DNA from: Photobacterium gaetbulicola Gung47
Lineage (GTDB): Bacteria > Pseudomonadota > Gammaproteobacteria > Enterobacterales > Vibrionaceae
NCBI GenBank assembly: GCA_000940995.1
Contig: CP005974.1
Span: 3,596,001-3,660,000 of the forward strand
Length of the DNA: 64,000 nucleotides
Direction of reading: 5' to 3'
The notes under the pieces were generated by a model. The model was not told the DNA's origin, made no database searches, and saw only the letters and a program-made list of their open reading frames with translations. The translations under genes were made by a program, and so were the position numbers. Below, piece by piece: positions 25,868 through 33,875 of the stretch; within the stretch, counting starts at the first letter, position 1; the number at the start of each line of letters is the position of its first letter.

Positions 25868-28123
25868 CTACTTACCCGCACGAATAAATCCGCCCAAGCC
25901 GTGGCCGTCAACAAATTCGATCGTATTACGCCTGACCTCATCGGCATAGGTGGCCGACAGGGCGTAATCGGCCAACTGCTTCATGTCATCGACCGAAACG
26001 TGGCGCAGCATGTATTTTATCTTGGCAACATTGCGGGTATTCATACTGAGCGACCGGTACCCCATGCCGACCAGCAACAAAGCGCCAATCGGATCACCGG
26101 CCAGCTCGCCACACACACTGACCGGTAATTGCAGCTGCTGGCTGACATCAATAATATGCTTGAGCGCATGGATCACCGACGGGTGCAACGCATCATAGAC
26201 ACCGGCAACCCGCGAATTGTTCCGGTCAACCGCCAACAAATACTGGGTCAGGTCGTTGCTTCCGACAGAAATATAATCCACCCGCCCTTTCAGTACCGGT
26301 AGCTGGTAGAGAATGGATGGGACTTCGATCATGATCCCAATCCGAGGCCGACGTAATACCCTCCCCTGCTCGGCCGCAGTTTTCGCGACTTCGGTATAGG
26401 CTCGCTCAATCAGCGTCAGCGACTCGTCCAGCTCAGCAATGCCGGAGATCATCGGCAGCAGGATATCCATGTTGTCGTGGCCGATACTGGCTTTGAGCAT
26501 CGCCCGCACCTGGATCAGGAAGATTTCAGGATGATCCAAGGTAAAGCGGATCCCTCGCCAGCCCAAAAACGGGTTATCCTCCTCAATCGCCAAATAGGGC
26601 AGCGGTTTATCACCACCGATGTCCAGGGTGCGCATAACCACCGGCTTGCCACTATAGGTTTCGAGGATCGACTGGTATTGCTGGGTCTGCTCTTCTTCCG
26701 ACGGGAAACTGCGCTGCAACAAGAACGGTACCTCGGTCCGATACAAGCCAACCCCGTCTACACCGCGGTTGACGGCAATACTGGTATCGGCGCTAAGGCC
26801 GGCATTGAGAAAAATGTGGATCCGCTCACCATCCAGTGTCGCCGCCGGTTTATCCAACCCGGTTTCAACCACTGCTGCCAATTCCTGCTCTTCCTTCTGC
26901 AGGCGCAAGTATTCAGCCAGCACATGCCGGTTCGGGTTGACCAGCAGGTCGCCACGGTAGCCATCGACAATGACCAGGCTGTTGTGGATTTTCTCCGGCA
27001 CAAAATCGACCCCCATCACCGCGGGGATCCCCAGAGCTCTGGAAAGAATCGCGGCATGGGAGTTGGCCGCACCTTCCTGGGATACGACGGCAGCCAGCTT
27101 ATCGCGCGGCACGCTGGCCAGCATGGCGGCGGTCAGCTCGCGGGTCAACAGAACAACCGGCTCCTCCCAAGACAGTTCGGAAACCTCTTCATTGGCCAGA
27201 AAGAACAGCAACCGCTGGCCTAGCTCACGAATATCCTGCGCCCGCTCCTTGAGGTAGGCGTCCTCCATATTGGCGAAGCGGGCAGAGTAGGTTTCCACCA
27301 CTTGGCGGATCGCCCACTCGGCCAAATCACCACCGGCAATTTTGTGGAACAGATCCTTTCTCAGCATGGGATCATTGAGCAGGTGGCTGAACAGGTCAAA
27401 TATGGCCAGCGTTTCCTTGTGCAGCTCACTGTCGAAGCGCTTGCGCAGGCGGCGAAACTCAGCGCTTGCCATTTCGATAGCAATGGTCAAACGCTCTTGT
27501 TCCGCTTCGCGATCCAGGCAGGAGGCCGGGGCCACGTGTTCCAGCCGAGGCTGGTTGTCATCCCACCAGGCGCGAGCAACTGCCACCCCGGTGGAGGCTG
27601 CAGAGCCTACCAAGTGAAGGCCGTTGTGCTGATCCGGCCACATTCCCTGCGCCTTGGCATGGGCAAGCAACACGGCCAGCTGCGCGGCCAACGTCACCAT
27701 GAAGGATTCTTCACTCTCGTCGAACTCGCGCTGCTCACGCTGCTGGATCACCAGTACACCAAGGACTTGGCGCTGATGAATAATCGGCGTACCAAAAAAG
27801 GAGCTGAAAGACTCTTCCCCGATCCCGGGGAGATGTTTGAAATGGGGATGATGCCGGGCATCGGCAACGTTAATTGGTTCCGCCCTGTCGGCCACCAAGC
27901 CAACCAACCCTTGGCCAAAAGGCAAGCCAACATAACGATGGGGCTTTCTCAACCCCTTGGTCGCCATCAAAGTAAAACGCTGGCGCTGCTGATCCGCAAT
28001 GTAGACCGAACAACACTCGGTCTTCATGGCCTTGCAGGTGCTGATCACCAGTTGTTCGAGGGCATCAAGCAGACTCGGGGCCGCCGCCACCTTCTCAACA
28101 ATTTCTCTTAGTTGCGTCAGCAT
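25868..28123 (-). CDS. ptsP: Phosphoenolpyruvate-protein phosphotransferase of the nitrogen PTS (EI-Ntr)
   Basis: A 751-residue enzyme (E. coli PtsP 748). An N-terminal GAF domain (residues about 1-150) is followed by enzyme I domains. The phosphohistidine lies in EGAANSHAAILSRALG, PEP-binding motifs are GGDKPLPYLAIEEDNPFLGWRGIRF and SVGSNDLTQYLLAVDRNN, and the catalytic Cys is in VCGELAGDP. It passes phosphate from PEP to NPr and then PtsN, linking nitrogen state to K+ uptake and stress control. It starts 27 bases after rppH, so the two are probably one transcript. Confidence 0.96.
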   Translation of the reverse strand: MLTQLREIVEKVAAAPSLLDALEQLVISTCKAMKTECCSVYIADQQRQRFTLMATKGLRKPHRYVGLPFGQGLVGLVADRAEPINVADARHHPHFKHLPGIGEESFSSFFGTPIIHQRQVLGVLVIQQREQREFDESEESFMVTLAAQLAVLLAHAKAQGMWPDQHNGLHLVGSAASTGVAVARAWWDDNQPRLEHVAPASCLDREAEQERLTIAIEMASAEFRRLRKRFDSELHKETLAIFDLFSHLLNDPMLRKDLFHKIAGGDLAEWAIRQVVETYSARFANMEDAYLKERAQDIRELGQRLLFFLANEEVSELSWEEPVVLLTRELTAAMLASVPRDKLAAVVSQEGAANSHAAILSRALGIPAVMGVDFVPEKIHNSLVIVDGYRGDLLVNPNRHVLAEYLRLQKEEQELAAVVETGLDKPAATLDGERIHIFLNAGLSADTSIAVNRGVDGVGLYRTEVPFLLQRSFPSEEEQTQQYQSILETYSGKPVVMRTLDIGGDKPLPYLAIEEDNPFLGWRGIRFTLDHPEIFLIQVRAMLKASIGHDNMDILLPMISGIAELDESLTLIERAYTEVAKTAAEQGRVLRRPRIGIMIEVPSILYQLPVLKGRVDYISVGSNDLTQYLLAVDRNNSRVAGVYDALHPSVIHALKHIIDVSQQLQLPVSVCGELAGDPIGALLLVGMGYRSLSMNTRNVAKIKYMLRHVSVDDMKQLADYALSATYADEVRRNTIEFVDGHGLGGFIRAGK

Positions 28124-28150
28124 AATCCGCCCCGCTCCCTACCAACTGAC

Positions 28151-28669
28151 TTAGCCGCGCTTGCCCCGGCGCTTTTTTCGTTCTTTGCGCTCTTTAAAAG
28201 GCATGGCTATGGCAGCAAATTCTTTTAATGCTCTGCGATATACATCTCGCTTGAAAGACACAACCTGCCGCACGGGATACCAATAGCTGACCCAGCGCCA
28301 ACCATCAAACTCCGGCGTACTGCCACGTTGCATATTCACCTTAGACTCATCGCATTCTAGACTGAGCAGAAACCACTTCTGCTTTTGCCCGATACAAACC
28401 GGCTTGGAATCCCAGCGAACCAGCCGCTTGGGTAATTTGTAACGTAGCCAATGGCGGCTAGACGCCACAATCCGTACATCCTTCTTGGTTAGCCCTACTT
28501 CCTCGTATAATTCCCGATACATGGCTTGCTCAGGGGTCTCCCCCTCATCAATCCCACCTTGCGGAAACTGCCAGGAATGTTGTCCATATCGTCGAGCCCA
28601 GAATACTTGGCCATGGCTATTACAGATCACAATACCCACATTTGGGCGGTACCCATCGCCATCAATCAC
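28151..28669 (-). CDS. rppH: RNA pyrophosphohydrolase
   Basis: A 172-residue Nudix hydrolase that removes pyrophosphate from mRNA 5' ends and so triggers RNase E decay. The Nudix box GGIDEGETPEQAMYRELYEEVGL is complete. The product begins (M)IDGDGYRPNVGIVI, nearly identical to E. coli RppH. The start codon is GTG at 28669, with GAGG upstream. The C-terminus is a basic tail (KERKERKKRRGKRG) beyond the Nudix fold. It heads the rppH-ptsP pair and is divergent from mutH. Confidence 0.96.
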   Translation of the reverse strand: MIDGDGYRPNVGIVICNSHGQVFWARRYGQHSWQFPQGGIDEGETPEQAMYRELYEEVGLTKKDVRIVASSRHWLRYKLPKRLVRWDSKPVCIGQKQKWFLLSLECDESKVNMQRGSTPEFDGWRWVSYWYPVRQVVSFKRDVYRRALKEFAAIAMPFKERKERKKRRGKRG

Positions 28670-29250
28670 TGGACGACCTCAATTAAATCTCTATTAATAG
28701 TGATTTTTTCACAGACAACCCTATGGGTAAACAAACATTGTTATTTATCCGTCTATTTTCCTAGCTGAGCCTCACAATATGGATAACTTTTCGCTGCTGG
28801 ATACTTTATAAACATCACAATGAGACATAGACCACATTTATACACGATTTCTGTGGATAGAATTGTGAAGAAGCCGTCAATCCCGTGGGTTAGTGTATCA
28901 AACGCAACAACAAAAGGACGGGTCACCACTGCATAAAAACCCAATAAAAACCTTACTAAACATACACTAAAGCATAAAAATCGAGTTACAGCGCCACTTT
29001 ATAACAAGATCATCCCTGCCACATTTTTAGATCGGTCAAAGATCAACCACCCAGCATTTTATCCACATCAAAAAGCACCAACCACTCAAAAAACCACCAT
29101 CCAACTGGTCAAATTACCAACCAACCCCTGTATAAATGCACAGATGAGGTATAATAAAGTTTTTTGCCACCCAACCCTGTGGATAACTGGGGAATAGGAT
29201 CCTCCACCGCGGCTATGGTAGGATCGCCTGCCATACAGAAGGTAAACACC
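28670..29250. other. rppH-mutH intergenic region with DnaA boxes and GATC cluster
   Basis: About 580 AT-rich bases without a gene. Perfect DnaA boxes lie at 29059-29067 (TTATCCACA) and 29178-29186 (TGTGGATAA). One-mismatch boxes lie at 28778-28786 and 28852-28860. GATC sites lie at 29008, 29030, 29041, 29198 and 29222, five in about 220 bases against less than one expected. An A-rich stretch lies at 28930-28983. Confidence 0.6.
29150..29155 (+). promoter_or_regulatory. Candidate mutH -10 element
   Basis: A perfect TATAAT about 95 bases before the mutH ATG, with no good -35 at 16-18 bases. One perfect DnaA box (29178-29186) lies just downstream of the start expected from it. Confidence 0.45.
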
Positions 29251-29919
29251 ATGCAACCGACCCCGAAGACTGAACAGGAACTTTTGATGCGTGCCAACGC
29301 ACTGGCCGGGATGACCCTCGGTGAACTGGCGCAAATAGCCAATATCACTGTCCCGCCAGATCTGCGACGTGACAAAGGCTGGGTGGGTCAACTGCTGGAA
29401 TGGCACCTCGGTGCCAGTGCTGGCAGCAAGCCGGTACCAGACTTCGCGGACCTCGGCATTGAGCTCAAGACCATTCCGGTCGGGTATCACGGCAGGCCAT
29501 TGGAAACCACCTTCGTTTGTGTGGCTCCGCTGATAGGGCTGCACGGCCTGTGCTGGGAAAACAGTCATATTCGCCACAAGCTGGCCCGGGTGCTGTGGAT
29601 CCCGGTAGAGGGTGAGCGCGATATTCCCTTGGCCGAACGCCATGTCGGCTCTCCGCTGCTGTGGAGCCCTTCGGCAGAAGAGGAGCAGCAACTAAGGCAA
29701 GACTGGGAAGAGCTGATGGATATGATCGTGCTCGGCCAGGTCGAGCAGATCACTGCCCGCCACGGCGAAGTGCTGCAACTGCGTCCGAAAGCCGCCAACA
29801 GCAAAGCGCTGACAGAAGCCTACGGTGCCAACGGCCAGCCGATAAAGACCCTGCCGCGAGGCTTTTACCTCAAGACCCACTTCACCGCCGGCTTGCTGGA
29901 AAAGTACTTTATTCTGTAA
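29251..29919 (+). CDS. mutH: DNA mismatch repair endonuclease MutH
   Basis: A 222-residue endonuclease (E. coli 229) that nicks the unmethylated strand at hemimethylated GATC when called by MutS and MutL. The catalytic Asp-Glu-Lys set is seen in DFADLGIELKTIPV (D-x6-E-x-K), with the upstream KGWVGQLLEWHLG segment. The ATG at 29251 has AAGG upstream; an open extension to 29164 has none. Its presence implies a Dam-based mismatch repair system, limited to a group of gammaproteobacteria that includes Vibrionaceae. Confidence 0.96.
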   Translation: MQPTPKTEQELLMRANALAGMTLGELAQIANITVPPDLRRDKGWVGQLLEWHLGASAGSKPVPDFADLGIELKTIPVGYHGRPLETTFVCVAPLIGLHGLCWENSHIRHKLARVLWIPVEGERDIPLAERHVGSPLLWSPSAEEEQQLRQDWEELMDMIVLGQVEQITARHGEVLQLRPKAANSKALTEAYGANGQPIKTLPRGFYLKTHFTAGLLEKYFIL

Positions 29920-29925
29920 AGCGGC

Positions 29926-30228
29926 TTACAAGGCGATGGTCATATCTTCCCGGCATTGGCTGAGCTGGCCGTCAGGCGAGAACTCATCATAGGGATCAAT
30001 CACCCGGAGCGTCACACTGGTGATCCCCAGCGGGCGTAATAACTCCCCTGCCTGTTCGATCGACTGGAACTTAACCATCTCCCCGCTATCGGTCTTGAGC
30101 GGCTCGAGGTGGTGCTTGTACTCCACCTCAAGCAGATAATCGGAACATCCAGCATAGCTGGTCAGGATGCATGCCGGAATCGACCCGGTGCCCGCTTTGG
30201 TCCAGTGCTTCAATTGTGACAGTTTCAT
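29926..30228 (-). CDS. Small conserved-looking protein, possibly DUF6482
   Basis: A 100-residue soluble protein starting MKLSQLKHWTKAGTG with an excellent ribosome site (GGAGG). It contains the segments SYAGCSDYLLEVEY and LRPLGITSVTLRVIDPYDEF. Length and wording resemble the DUF6482 family of marine gammaproteobacteria, from memory only. It converges on mutH with only 6 bases between stop codons. No function can be assigned. Confidence 0.7.
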   Translation of the reverse strand: MKLSQLKHWTKAGTGSIPACILTSYAGCSDYLLEVEYKHHLEPLKTDSGEMVKFQSIEQAGELLRPLGITSVTLRVIDPYDEFSPDGQLSQCREDMTIAL

Positions 30229-30389
30229 GCCCCCTCCCCAACCTTACCCGACAAAGGTTAACTATTGGCCACAAAGCCGAACCCGGCAAGGTCAAGTGCG
30301 AGACAGCTCAATGTGTTGTGGGTCTTCTCACAGTATAGAACTCGCGTTATAGTCGAAGAGAGAACATCTGATGAGTCCAAGGAGGGCTA

Positions 30390-31424
30390 ATGAAATACCA
30401 CAAGATCCCCCACTCGAGTCTTGAGGTCAGCAAAATCTGCCTCGGGACCATGACCTTCGGTGAACAGAATAACGAGCAAGACGCGCACAGCCAGCTTGAC
30501 TTGGCTTTTGAACGCGGGATCAACTTCATCGATACTGCCGAGATGTATCCTGTCCCACCAAATAGAGAAACCCAGGGGCTGACAGAAACTTTTATTGGCA
30601 ACTGGTTGAAAAACAAAGGGGTGAGGGATAAGGTGGTTCTCGCCACTAAAGTCGCTGGCCCGCGTAACCTCCCCTACATCCGGCCGGAGATGGCCCTCGA
30701 CCGACGCAATATCCACGATGCGGTTGAAGCCAGCCTCAACCGGCTGCAAACCGACTATATCGATCTCTACCAGTTACACTGGCCGCAGCGTGAAACCAAC
30801 TGCTTCGGCCAACTCAACTACCAATACCAAGAAGATCACTCCGGTGTGACCCTGACCGACTCGCTCGACGCATTAGCCGAACTGGTCCGGGCCGGAAAAA
30901 TCCGCTATATCGGCTTGTCCAACGAAACCCCATGGGGCGTGATGTCTTTTTTGCGCTTGGCCGAAAAGCACGACCTGCCAAGGGTTGTGACCATCCAGAA
31001 CCCGTACAACCTACTCAACCGCAGCTTTGAAGTCGGCCTGTCCGAAATCAGCCACCATGAAGGCGTCGAGCTTCTGGCCTACTCACCGCTGGCATTTGGT
31101 ACCCTGAGCGGCAAGTACCTCAATGGTGCACGCCCGCAAGGCGCTCGCTGTTCCCTGTTCGAGCGCTTCTCGCGTTACTTCAAACCACAAGGGATTGCCG
31201 CGACCGAGGCCTATGTCAACCTTGCCCATGAGCACGGATTAGATCCGGCCCAGATGGCACTGGCTTTCGTCAACCAGCGCCCCTTCGTCGCCAGCAATAT
31301 CATTGGCGCGACGACACTTGAGCAGCTCAATGCCAATATCGATAGTCTGGATATTGAACTGAACACCGAGGTGATGGAGGCGCTGCAAGAGATCGGCATT
31401 CAGTATTCCAACCCTTGCCCATAA
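30390..31424 (+). CDS. tas: NADP(H)-dependent aldo-keto reductase Tas
   Basis: A 344-residue aldo/keto reductase (E. coli Tas 346). The family tetrad is visible: Asp-Tyr in DTAEMYP, Lys in VLATKVAGP and His in LYQLHWPQ. The NADP-binding end is GATTLEQLNANIDSL. AAGGAGG precedes the ATG. E. coli tas was found as a suppressor of tyrosine auxotrophy, but the natural substrate is unknown. The gene lies near mutH, as in E. coli and V. cholerae. Confidence 0.93.
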   Translation: MKYHKIPHSSLEVSKICLGTMTFGEQNNEQDAHSQLDLAFERGINFIDTAEMYPVPPNRETQGLTETFIGNWLKNKGVRDKVVLATKVAGPRNLPYIRPEMALDRRNIHDAVEASLNRLQTDYIDLYQLHWPQRETNCFGQLNYQYQEDHSGVTLTDSLDALAELVRAGKIRYIGLSNETPWGVMSFLRLAEKHDLPRVVTIQNPYNLLNRSFEVGLSEISHHEGVELLAYSPLAFGTLSGKYLNGARPQGARCSLFERFSRYFKPQGIAATEAYVNLAHEHGLDPAQMALAFVNQRPFVASNIIGATTLEQLNANIDSLDIELNTEVMEALQEIGIQYSNPCP

Positions 31425-31455
31425 CTCCCTCAAGCCCCTGCGGCAACTCGCAGGC

Positions 31456-31483
31456 AAAAAAAAGCCCCCGTAATACGGGGGCC
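31456..31483 (-). terminator. Strong minus-strand terminator downstream of the DUF1127-like gene
   Basis: On the minus strand GCCCCCGTA and TACGGGGGC form a very GC-rich stem followed by eight T residues. It lies 190 bases after the stop codon of 31674-31922. The plus side has no T-run, so it does not serve tas. Confidence 0.85.
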
Positions 31484-31673
31484 GAAAAACATTAGCTCAA
31501 CCAACTTAGGTAGACACCTTTGTTGATGCCCGGCTACTTTACCTAAGCCTCGCCAAAGGCTCTAGAGCGTATTCGTCGCAAAGCGTTGGTAAATGTTACA
31601 AGCCGTGACGGGCTACGGCGGTTGCTAACAGTTCGTCATACTTTCCCCCCGCCAACGCATCGCGGGGGAGGCA
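31484..31673 (-). ncRNA. Structured 3' region, candidate 3'UTR-derived small RNA
   Basis: Between the DUF1127-like stop codon and the strong terminator the minus strand can form a CCCCCGC/GCGGGGG hairpin (31645-31668 region) and an 8-bp stem CTTAGGTA/TACCTAAG (31505-31512 with 31540-31547). Such a structured tail ending in an intrinsic terminator is typical of small RNAs cut from mRNA 3' ends. No Rfam family is recognised and no internal promoter is obvious. Confidence 0.35.
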
Positions 31674-31922
31674 TCACGTCACAAGTCTTGATTTATATTC
31701 CCGCCTCAGGTGTCGTACCTTACGAACCGCTGAAGGGCTCAGTTGATCTTGAGAAATACGGAACTCGTTATCAACCCCGATATCTTTGAGCATATGTGCT
31801 GAAAGGGGATAGGGCATGTGTACCTGAATACGGCGGTGTTCCCTTCGCCACTGAGCGTCCTCGCGTTTAACATCAAGCTGAACAAGAAAGACTGCAAGGC
31901 GTAAATAGACTGATTGGCGCAT
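31674..31922 (-). CDS. Small basic DUF1127-like protein
   Basis: An 82-residue Arg-rich protein beginning MRQSVYLRLAVFLVQLD and containing PYPLSAHMLKDIGVD, which resembles the LSDHLLRDIGL core of DUF1127 (YjiS-like) proteins. Some of these act in RNA metabolism or phosphate and stress responses. Start 31922 is chosen because GGAGAG lies about 7 bases upstream. A 14-codon longer form has no ribosome site. It shares orientation with vpsR and the 22-codon ORF upstream of it. Confidence 0.6.
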   Translation of the reverse strand: MRQSVYLRLAVFLVQLDVKREDAQWRREHRRIQVHMPYPLSAHMLKDIGVDNEFRISQDQLSPSAVRKVRHLRREYKSRLVT

Positions 31923-32052
31923 AATCGTGCTCTCCATATAAATGATAGATAGTAGGAGGGACACAGATCCTGCCGTTTAGGCTGACAACATAAGTCAATA
32001 ACTTAACTAGCCGCGACAGAAATCCGCGGCCCATTGACACAGCGGATTGCCG

Positions 32053-32121
32053 TTAATGATTAGGTTTGATGCTGGTATCACCGCAAGAACAGGTGTGCGA
32101 CATCATGACAGTAATTGGCAT
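32053..32121 (-). CDS. 22-residue microprotein with CxC motif, unknown
   Basis: A 22-codon ORF beginning MPITVMMSHTCSCGD and ending in His-TAA. It has a textbook ribosome site, GGAGG seven bases before the ATG, and a promoter of its own with an extended -10 (32168-32195). The Cys-x-Cys-Gly-Asp segment and flanking His residues could bind a metal. It lies between vpsR and the DUF1127-like gene on the same strand. A 6-bp GCCGCG/CGCGGC hairpin (32010-32030) follows without a T-run. It could instead be a leader peptide for the DUF1127-like gene. I do not recognise it. Confidence 0.5.
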   Translation of the reverse strand: MPITVMMSHTCSCGDTSIKPNH

Positions 32122-32167
32122 ATCAGTTCCTCCGGCAATAAGTTATAAAGATGTGAAATATGGGGTT

Positions 32168-32195
32168 ATTGTAACAAGCGCCGAATACAAAACAA
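32168..32195 (-). promoter_or_regulatory. Promoter of the 22-codon ORF and DUF1127-like gene
   Basis: On the minus strand TTGTTT (32195-32190), a 16-base spacer and an extended -10, TG-T-TACAAT (TACAAT at 32173-32168). The predicted start near 32161 leaves about 40 bases before the ATG at 32121. Confidence 0.5.
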
Positions 32196-32307
32196 CCACT
32201 TAGGCAGTAAATGATGACAAAAACAACAATACTCTAACTCTGCCGATGAAAGGCCGACTTTGATGAATTATTCACCAGCATCCGGGCCGATTCCAGTCTA
32301 TGACACC

Positions 32308-33645
32308 TTACCTATCCTGCCGAAGGTGTTTGGGTGGGGGGACCAGATCATGCTTGTTAAGTAGGCGGTACATCGTTGCCCTTGAAATACCGAGCTCTCT
32401 GGCCGCGGCGGAAATCTGTCCTTTGTTGTTTTCGAGTACCGCCAAGATTGCTCCACGCTCAGAATCAGAGCGGATTTCCTTGAGGCTTTGCTTGTCATCC
32501 ATCGTTCTCGGCAGATCAAGATGCTCCACGTCGAGTATCTTGTCATCACTCAACAGAATCGCCCGCTTGATATGGCCTATCATCTCCCGAACATTGCCTG
32601 GCCACGAATAGTTCATCAGCAACTGGCCCGCTTCCGGTGATAGCTTTTTGACCGGGCTGTTATACTGCCGGGCAAATTTAAGCATGAAAAATTCGGCCAG
32701 CAACACGATATCTTCCCCCCGCTCGCGCAGCGTGGGTACCGTGATCCCAAACGCACTGAGCCGATAATACAACTCCTCGCAGAGCAAACCTGACGCCAGC
32801 AGTTCATCCTGGGTATAGCGAGTAGACACCATCAAACGGATATCGGCGCTCACTCTCCTACCGGTTTCAGTCGTCAAGCTTTCATCACGCAGGAAACGGA
32901 CCAAATCCTGTTGCCGGGCTAGGTCAAGGTGGGTGATTTCATCGAGGAACAATACCCCGCCATCCGCCGCTTGCAGACTGCACTTAGGCTGGTTCTCCGC
33001 CCCCACATCCACCATCCAGCTTTCGGTCAGCGACTCGCAATTGACACAGACAAAAGCCTCTCTACCACGCGTCGACGCTTGGTGGATAGCCCGGGCAACC
33101 AATTCCTTACCCGTCCCTATTTCCCCCTGGACCAAGACTGGGAGCTCCGTCATGGCGATCCGCTTTACATGGTGGCGAAGACTTTTCATTGCAGCCTGCT
33201 CACCCTGCAAGCCCGACTGACCGAACACACCAAGTTGCGGCCAGACCCGCCGCTCAAGCTGCAGCATCCCGCGTTGGTGGCCAATCGTATCGAGCAGTTG
33301 GGACTCCGGGACGGGATCGGTAAAGTAGTCAATGCAGAAGTTGAGGATAAATTGGCATATCACATCATGGTCCAACTGACGCTCGTGGACCAGCGCCAGC
33401 CATCGGACTTGTTTATTACGGTTCACCAAGCCAGCCACCCCTTGTAGGCTGAACTCGTCCCGGGTGAGATCGACCACGCCGATGCAGGGACCCACCTCCA
33501 GCAACAGTGATTCGGCGGCACGGAGATCGTAACAGCGATGGCAAGCCCAACCCGCTTGCTCCAGCATTTTTATCCACGCTGGTGCACCGCCCCCCAAGAT
33601 CACCAAAGTCCCCAATACAGTGCTGCTTCCATTTGCTCTTTTCAT
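32308..33645 (-). CDS. vpsR: VpsR-type response regulator of exopolysaccharide and biofilm genes
   Basis: A 445-residue protein of NtrC layout: receiver-like domain (1-130), AAA+ domain (about 145-370) and Fis-type helix-turn-helix (GQISAAARELGISRATMYRLLNKH). The receiver has Asp59 (VVDLTRDE) at the position known as the VpsR phosphosite. Walker A is GEIGTGKE and Walker B is GGVLFLDEI. The GAFTGA loop that contacts sigma-54 is replaced by VGAENQPKCS, as expected for VpsR, which binds c-di-GMP and works with sigma-70 polymerase. GAGAGG precedes the ATG. It is near lysS as in V. cholerae. The vps targets are not in this window. Confidence 0.88.
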   Translation of the reverse strand: MKRANGSSTVLGTLVILGGGAPAWIKMLEQAGWACHRCYDLRAAESLLLEVGPCIGVVDLTRDEFSLQGVAGLVNRNKQVRWLALVHERQLDHDVICQFILNFCIDYFTDPVPESQLLDTIGHQRGMLQLERRVWPQLGVFGQSGLQGEQAAMKSLRHHVKRIAMTELPVLVQGEIGTGKELVARAIHQASTRGREAFVCVNCESLTESWMVDVGAENQPKCSLQAADGGVLFLDEITHLDLARQQDLVRFLRDESLTTETGRRVSADIRLMVSTRYTQDELLASGLLCEELYYRLSAFGITVPTLRERGEDIVLLAEFFMLKFARQYNSPVKKLSPEAGQLLMNYSWPGNVREMIGHIKRAILLSDDKILDVEHLDLPRTMDDKQSLKEIRSDSERGAILAVLENNKGQISAAARELGISRATMYRLLNKHDLVPPPKHLRQDR

Positions 33646-33820
33646 CCGCGATACCTCTCGGCCAGTGCATCCATGCAGACGAGGGACTTATACAGACATC
33701 GGCTCACCCATGCCCAAACCACGTTATCCCCAACCCACGAACACGATCCAATCAATGCGCAATTAATTTAATAATAAAATTGTAGCTAAATCTGGCGATT
33801 GGAAGAAATATTGGACGCAA

Positions 33821-33850
33821 ATAAAAAAAAGCGCCCGGAGGCGCTTTCAA
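33821..33850 (-). terminator. Terminator of the 33876-35156 symporter gene
   Basis: On the minus strand AAAGCGCC pairs with GGCGCTTT around TCCG, followed by a T-run. Confidence 0.85.
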
Positions 33851-33875
33851 TTTTCAACATGTCCAGCTATGTTTC

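Noticed and set aside
26477..27223. 248-codon plus-strand ORF
   Set aside because: It is antisense to ptsP, whose family motifs fill the region; GC-rich codon structure creates a long shadow frame.
28670..29250. Chromosomal replication origin
   Set aside because: Although DnaA boxes, GATC sites and an AT-rich stretch are present, there are too few boxes and none of the usual origin neighbours (mnmG/gidA, dnaA, rctB). A secondary-chromosome licensing site cannot be judged without a motif search.
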